Position numbers and translations under genes: made by a program. DNA of 21,310 nucleotides from a virus: positions 1-21,310 of the IMG/VR virus record IMGVR_UViG_3300023284_001417; one strand, written 5' to 3'. Positions 17,240 through 21,310 of the stretch are shown here, piece after piece. The notes beneath the pieces were generated by a model. The model did no database searches and had not been told where the DNA came from. It saw only the letters and a program-made list of their open reading frames with translations. Each line of letters opens with the position of its first letter. Position 1 is the stretch's first letter.

Positions 17240-18859
17240 ATGGAACCGGCGGCCCTTTCAGATCGATCCCTTTTTTTTGATGAAAGCTTCGCGGCGCTTT
17301 CTGACAACCTGAAACGCGCCGAAGACCCTTCCCTTCGCCTTGATGTTCGGTACCGAGCCTACAAAGACGAACCGGCCCGCTTCGCTAGCGAAGTTTTAGG
17401 CGTTCAGATTGAACCCTATCAAGCGGACATTCTTGACGCCTTGGCGGAATATCCTTCCGTTGCTATCCGGTCGGGCCATGGAGTCGGCAAGACGGCGGCC
17501 CTTGCTTGGGCGGCGATTTGGTTTTTGGTGACCCGTTACCCTTCCAAGATCCCCATCACCGCCCCGACCTTTCAAAAACAAGTCAAAGAAATACTGTGGG
17601 GTGAAATCCATTATTGGATGAAGCGAACGGCCTTCCCCGGACAAGACATCGACCTTCATAGAACGGAAATGGCGGTCATCGGTTATGAAGATTATTGGCG
17701 GGCGGTCGGGGTGTCGGCTTCGATCGATGCAAACATTGAAGGCTTCCATTCGCCAAATCTGCTATATGTTGTAGACGAAGCAAAGGGCGTCCGGGATGAC
17801 ATATTTGATGCGATTCAGGGGGCGCTTACTACCGAAGCCAAGATGATCGTGGCTTCAACGCCGGGGGCGCGGCTTGGTTATTTCTACAAAGTCTTTACGA
17901 AGCTTAGAACAACCTGGAAGACGTTTCATGTCCCTTGCCTGGGGTCTTGGGAAGGCGGGACGGTTAAAAAAGGTGGGTCACCGATTACCGAACGAATCAC
18001 CGAAAAATGGATTGAAACCCGCCGTAGTGAATGGGGGGAGGCTTCCCCGATCTATCAGGCGCGGGTCATGGGGGAATTCCCCGATCAAGGTGAAGACACA
18101 TTGATCCCGATGCGAGCGATCGAGGCGGCGGAAATCCGGGGGTTTGATTCGGATACCATCGACCGGGACAACCGGATCGCCCGGGCCCTGGGGGTCGATG
18201 TGGCCCGCTACGGCGACGATCTAACGGTCTTTACGGTTGTTGATGCCTTTCCTGTCCGGGGGGAAGAAGAAAAGGTTTTCGTTCGGCTTGTTCATGTTTC
18301 TCATAGTTCCAAGGAATCAACGGTTGATTCCTTTTCGAAGGCCAAGGAAATCTCCGGGCGCTACCTTTGCGACCTTGTGACGGTCGATGATACCGGCGTT
18401 GGCGGTGGCGTAACTGACTTGTTGATCGAAGCCGATGTTCCGACGGTTCCGATTAACTTTGGGAGTTCACCTTCAGACGAATCGGCCTATGTAAACTTGA
18501 AGGCAGAAATCTTTTGGAATTTGCGGCTTTGCTTTGAATATGGTTTCATGTCCCTGCAAATGGACCGGGACGAAGAAGACCCGACCGAACTTGATCGGTT
18601 ATTGGGTCAACTTTCTTCGATGCGATATGAGATAAAGCCGAAGGGAATTCGAATCGTTGACCCTGATGAAAGGAAAGGCGGGGCGACCCAGGGCGGCCCG
18701 AAGCGGTCACCCGATCATGTCCATTCCTTGGGGTTGGCCTTTTGGGGGGTCTATCGACACGGCCAACGGGCTTTTGCAAGTTCAGAGGATGATGTAACGC
18801 CCGAAGAAGAACCTTCGGGCCGAATGTTCGAGCATGGTGAAATCAGGGTGTGGCGATAA
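17240..18859 (+). CDS. terL: Terminase large subunit (packaging ATPase and nuclease)
   Basis: This 539-residue protein is a normal size for the family. The ATPase part has Walker A SGHGVGKT (residues 78-85), Walker B LLYVVDEA (174-181) with catalytic Glu180, and the coupling motif VASTPG (204-209). The C-terminal nuclease has the three expected acidic positions: Asp320 in GVDVARYGDD, Asp383/Asp384 in TVDDTGVGGG, and Asp492 in SPDHVHSLGLAF. It drives DNA into the procapsid and cuts the concatemer. The ATG at 17240 has only a weak site (TAGGT) and follows the strong hairpin at 17194-17227, so translation may be controlled. The TAA shares a base with the portal ATG. Confidence 0.93.
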   Translation: MEPAALSDRSLFFDESFAALSDNLKRAEDPSLRLDVRYRAYKDEPARFASEVLGVQIEPYQADILDALAEYPSVAIRSGHGVGKTAALAWAAIWFLVTRYPSKIPITAPTFQKQVKEILWGEIHYWMKRTAFPGQDIDLHRTEMAVIGYEDYWRAVGVSASIDANIEGFHSPNLLYVVDEAKGVRDDIFDAIQGALTTEAKMIVASTPGARLGYFYKVFTKLRTTWKTFHVPCLGSWEGGTVKKGGSPITERITEKWIETRRSEWGEASPIYQARVMGEFPDQGEDTLIPMRAIEAAEIRGFDSDTIDRDNRIARALGVDVARYGDDLTVFTVVDAFPVRGEEEKVFVRLVHVSHSSKESTVDSFSKAKEISGRYLCDLVTVDDTGVGGGVTDLLIEADVPTVPINFGSSPSDESAYVNLKAEIFWNLRLCFEYGFMSLQMDRDEEDPTELDRLLGQLSSMRYEIKPKGIRIVDPDERKGGATQGGPKRSPDHVHSLGLAFWGVYRHGQRAFASSEDDVTPEEEPSGRMFEHGEIRVWR

Positions 18860-20307
18860 TGGGTTTAGGACAAAGACTTCAGGCGGCGGCCAATGCCCTT
18901 CTAGGCCGGGTTGTCGAATCGGCAACGGTCGTTGATGACGACGATGATCAATTCCGTTCCCTGACCGGCAGCAAGCGCAACCTTGATGCAATCCGACAAA
19001 GCCGGATGATCGAAATCGCCCATTTCCTTTATTTGTCGAACCCCGTAGCCAAACGAATCACCGAAGATTTGAAGGATTGGGTCATCGGTGAAGGGGTCTT
19101 CATTCGCCACAAACACGAAGAACTTCAGGCCGTTCTCGATGCCCATTGGGAAGACCCGATCAACGATTGGGAATTGACCCAACATGATTACGTTCGGGAC
19201 TTGGGGCTTTTCGGGGAATTGGCCCTTCCCGCCTTTGTCAACGATATTGACGGCACGGTGAAGATCGGGATCTTGGATTGGAGCGCGATCCATTCGGTCA
19301 CGGCCAACCCCGAAAACATCCGCGATCTTTGGTTGGTCAACAAGCGGCGGCCTGATTCAAGCCAAGGGGAACCGCTTCCAATTATCCGGGTTGATAGCGA
19401 ACCGGAGTCGGAAACCTTCGGGCGCTTGATGGGTGAAATCTTCTATTTCCCCGTCAACCGGATTTCAACAGCAACGCGGGGCGTTCCCGACCTTTTAACC
19501 TTGGCCGACTTCCTTGACGCCTACAAGAAATTCCTGTTTGACGACATGGAAAGAACCGTCTTGGCGAAGCGGATTCTTTGGGATTTGGAAGCCAAGGGGT
19601 CGAACAAGAAAGCCCTTCAAGAGAAGGCCAAGATGTTGAAGAGCCTTCCCGCCGGGGCGGTATATGCTCACAACGATCAAGAAAAATTGATGGCGGCGGT
19701 TCCCGACATGCAGCACAGTGACACCTCGAACGCCAACGCCATGTATCTTGAGAACATCCTGGGGGGGGCCGGGTGGTCAAAAAAGATATTCATTTCCGAA
19801 GGGGAAGGATCGGGCGATCGTGCCGACATCGGCCAAGCGGTCTTGAAGCGGGTCAAGGGCCGTCAACTTTTCGTTGCGGGGATGTTCAGGAACATCGGGA
19901 AGTTTGTTCTTGATCAATGGTGGCTGAAGAATCCCGAAAAACGGCAGGGTGTTGATTCGATGCTTACATTCGCCGACCCGCTTGAAGTCAACAAGGTCTT
20001 GCATGATTTTGAAGTGGTTATGCCCGAACCGACCGATCTTGATTTGGCCCGCGTGTCGGATTCGATCTTGAAAGTCGTTCAGGCGGTGGTCATCGGAACA
20101 ACCGGAAACCTTATGACCGAAGACGAAGGCCGTATGGCGGTTGCGTCGGTCTTCCAAAACCTGGGGGTTGACATCGACCCTTCAGAAAGCAGGGCCGAAG
20201 ACCCAAGCCAAGGGGGACAGGAAGAAGCTGAAGCGATCGCGGCGGCGGCTGAAGCAAGCCGGAAGAACGGAAAACCAAGGGGGCGGAAGGTTGTTCGGGT
20301 TTCTTGA
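18859..20307 (+). CDS. Phage portal protein
   Basis: This protein has 482 residues. The start is the ATG at 18859, which overlaps the terminase TAA by one base; an in-frame GTG nine bases earlier is less likely. Portal features include the N-terminal helix MGLGQRLQAAANALL, an IAHFLYLSNPVAKRITEDLKDWVIG segment typical of portals, and an acidic core (DAHWEDPINDWELTQ). They continue with LFGELALPAFVND, a long stem-like helical part with KRVKGRQLFVAGMFRNIGKF, and a charged C-terminal tail. The portal is the dodecameric ring through which terminase packages DNA. Position between terL and the head protein supports the call. Confidence 0.85.
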   Translation: MGLGQRLQAAANALLGRVVESATVVDDDDDQFRSLTGSKRNLDAIRQSRMIEIAHFLYLSNPVAKRITEDLKDWVIGEGVFIRHKHEELQAVLDAHWEDPINDWELTQHDYVRDLGLFGELALPAFVNDIDGTVKIGILDWSAIHSVTANPENIRDLWLVNKRRPDSSQGEPLPIIRVDSEPESETFGRLMGEIFYFPVNRISTATRGVPDLLTLADFLDAYKKFLFDDMERTVLAKRILWDLEAKGSNKKALQEKAKMLKSLPAGAVYAHNDQEKLMAAVPDMQHSDTSNANAMYLENILGGAGWSKKIFISEGEGSGDRADIGQAVLKRVKGRQLFVAGMFRNIGKFVLDQWWLKNPEKRQGVDSMLTFADPLEVNKVLHDFEVVMPEPTDLDLARVSDSILKVVQAVVIGTTGNLMTEDEGRMAVASVFQNLGVDIDPSESRAEDPSQGGQEEAEAIAAAAEASRKNGKPRGRKVVRVS

Positions 20308-20446
20308 CGCCCAGGGAAGCCCCAGGTTGAACGATATTCTTGTGACCCTTGTCAACTCCCTTGGTTCCCTGGGGTTTTTGTATGACGGGTTGTTAACGCG
20401 GCCCAGGACCGAATTATGCCGATCGCCCGAATCCTTGAGCGCTTGA
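20291..20446 (+). CDS. Possible small protein between portal and head genes
   Basis: The 108-base gap after the portal gene contains a frame that is open from inside the portal end to 20446. The best start is a TTG at 20291 after AGGGGGCGG, giving 51 residues (LDAQGSPRLNDILVTLVNSL, then GFLYDGLLTRPRTEL). It overlaps both neighbours in other frames. Composition is plausible, but there is no ATG and the terminator-like hairpin at 20320-20379 lies inside it, so it may be non-coding. Confidence 0.3.
   Translation: MFGFLDAQGSPRLNDILVTLVNSLGSLGFLYDGLLTRPRTELCRSPESLSA
20320..20379 (+). terminator. Terminator-like structure between portal and head genes
   Basis: CCCCAGG (20320-20326) pairs with CCTGGGG (20368-20374), extended by GAAC/GTTC (20329-20332 with 20364-20367) after a two-base bulge. 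It is followed by TTTTT. The loop of 31 bases is long, so partial termination or a transcript boundary is more likely than a full stop. Confidence 0.3.
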
Positions 20447-21309
20447 CCGACCGTCAAAGGTCCGACCGCTTCCGCCGGGAAGTTGTCAGGGTCATGAATG
20501 AAGCCTTGACCCTGGGGATCGCGGCTCAGGCCGGAACTTTAGCAATCGCCGAAGAACTGAAAGACTCCGTTCTTTCAATCGTTGCCCGAACCGACTTCGA
20601 AGTCTTCAACCTTGCGGTAGTCAACCAAAACCTTGAGGCGGCAATCGGGGTTTTTGGGTCGGACATGGCCGCCCTTCTTTCGCGGGTTCAGGGGGAAGGA
20701 TTCGAAGCGGGCGCGGCCATTCTTGACAGGGGCTTCAGGCTTGCCGGTGTGACCCTTCAGATTTCCAACATCCCCCAAAGTCAACTTCTTATAATCAGGG
20801 CCAACAACGCCGAATTGATAACCCGCCTAAACGATGAAGTACGAAGGTTCATCCGGGGCCAAATCCTTTTGGTCAATTCCGGGGCTCAGGGGTTGTTTAA
20901 CGCCCAGGTTCAGATCGCCAACGCCCTTTCGACTATCCCAGGGGCGGCCAAGGTTGGCCGGTTCGGGAGCCTGACCGAAAGGGCGCGGGCAATCGTTCGA
21001 ACCGAAGTCAAATCGGCCCAGGAATTGGCCGCCCATGTCCGCCGCGAACAATACATCCGCTCCGGCGTCGAGGGTCTTCGGAAACAGTGGAATTTCTGTT
21101 TTTCGCGGCCCGGTCATCTTCGCTTGAATGGTAAGGATATCCCGCACGATCAACGCTTCCAGCTTCGCGGGGCCGACGGGATTTTGTATCGGCCCTTGTT
21201 TCCCCGCGACCGGTGGGTCTTGCCAGCCGGGGAGTCTGTTAACTGCGCCGGGGTGACCTTGCCGGTCAAACGGTCTTGGCGCGAATTCGATCAGGAAGGG
21301 AAGGTATGA
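20416..21309 (+). CDS. SPP1 gp7-like head morphogenesis (minor capsid) protein
   Basis: This 297-residue protein ends one base before the window edge. The C-terminal half has the gp7/Mu gpF pattern: RAIVRTEVKSAQELAAHVRR, then a KQWNFCFSRPGHLRLNGKD segment with the R-x2-H position. FPRDRWVLPAGESVNCAGV follows, with the P-x-G-x2-x-NC end typical of the family. The N-terminal half is helical and likely to contact the portal or scaffold (RFRREVVRVMNEALTLGIAAQ). Members are present in few copies per virion and help head assembly or DNA entry. The start has no strong ribosome site. The position after the portal is the usual one. The frame is complete with TGA. Confidence 0.8.
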   Translation: MPIARILERLTDRQRSDRFRREVVRVMNEALTLGIAAQAGTLAIAEELKDSVLSIVARTDFEVFNLAVVNQNLEAAIGVFGSDMAALLSRVQGEGFEAGAAILDRGFRLAGVTLQISNIPQSQLLIIRANNAELITRLNDEVRRFIRGQILLVNSGAQGLFNAQVQIANALSTIPGAAKVGRFGSLTERARAIVRTEVKSAQELAAHVRREQYIRSGVEGLRKQWNFCFSRPGHLRLNGKDIPHDQRFQLRGADGILYRPLFPRDRWVLPAGESVNCAGVTLPVKRSWREFDQEGKV

Positions 21310-21310
21310 C

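Noticed and set aside
1-21310. Phage-wide reassignment of TAG to an amino acid
   Set aside because: At least five other genes end cleanly at TAG with overlaps or nearby second stops, and terL, portal, dam and the nuclease contain no in-frame TAG.
1-21310. CRISPR array, insertion sequence or integrase
   Set aside because: No repeat-spacer periodicity, no terminal inverted repeats with a transposase and no recombinase motif were seen on either strand.
1-21310. Enrichment of GATC sites
   Set aside because: GATC looks frequent, but I did not make a full count and the codon style (CGATC, GGATC) could explain it; a proper count against a Markov background is needed.

Overview
The window is a dense stretch of about 21 kb from a tailed double-stranded DNA bacteriophage or prophage. 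It carries a large terminase, a portal protein and an SPP1 gp7-like head morphogenesis protein in the usual order. It also carries a phage recombination/replication module, a Dam-type phage methylase and dozens of small genes that overlap by 1 to 14 bases. Two lipoprotein signal peptides and strong Shine-Dalgarno sites matching the tail of bacterial 16S rRNA suggest a Gram-negative host. The host genus cannot be read from the sequence. No integrase, tail gene or rRNA is visible, so the lifestyle is undecided.

Layout. 1-4683 (+) is a recombination and early module: the C-terminal end of a single-strand annealing protein, a Cas4/RecB-like PD-(D/E)XK nuclease with a probable Fe-S cluster, a RuvC-like resolvase, several small zinc-ribbon proteins, a membrane-anchored zinc ribbon and a C-terminal J-domain protein. 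4684-4921 is a non-coding control region. 4922-6574 (+) holds a DUF1376-type replication protein whose probable C-terminal part is in another frame, followed by small genes. 6561-9281 (+) looks envelope-directed: an M15-like peptidase, an alpha/beta hydrolase, a membrane-anchored protein, a DnaJ-type zinc-finger protein and a lipoprotein. 9536-9969 has no protein gene. It holds a candidate structured RNA of about 249 nt whose ends form a tRNA-like acceptor, D arm and T arm, followed by a strong terminator-like hairpin.

10414-13443 is a leftward (-) operon of about eleven tiny genes. They include a small membrane protein, a lipoprotein and an excisionase/MerR-like helix-turn-helix protein, and the operon ends in a good intrinsic terminator. 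It is driven from a divergent control region (13444-13545) that has a 15-base palindrome inside the leftward promoter spacer and several repeated half-sites. The rightward operon from this region starts with a small basic, possibly ribbon-helix-helix protein. It continues through zinc-ribbon genes (one interrupted by an in-frame TAG), a Dam methylase, a helix-turn-helix protein that may be the small terminase, and small genes. It then reaches the packaging and capsid genes (large terminase, portal, head protein), which run to the right edge.

Points most worth a second look are the tRNA-like RNA at 9558-9806, the amber-split zinc-ribbon gene at 14397-14624, the divergent operator region, the +1-frame replication gene among C tracts near 5370-5435, and the 15-bp hairpin just before the terminase gene. 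All functional calls come from reading motifs by eye. No database search was run.
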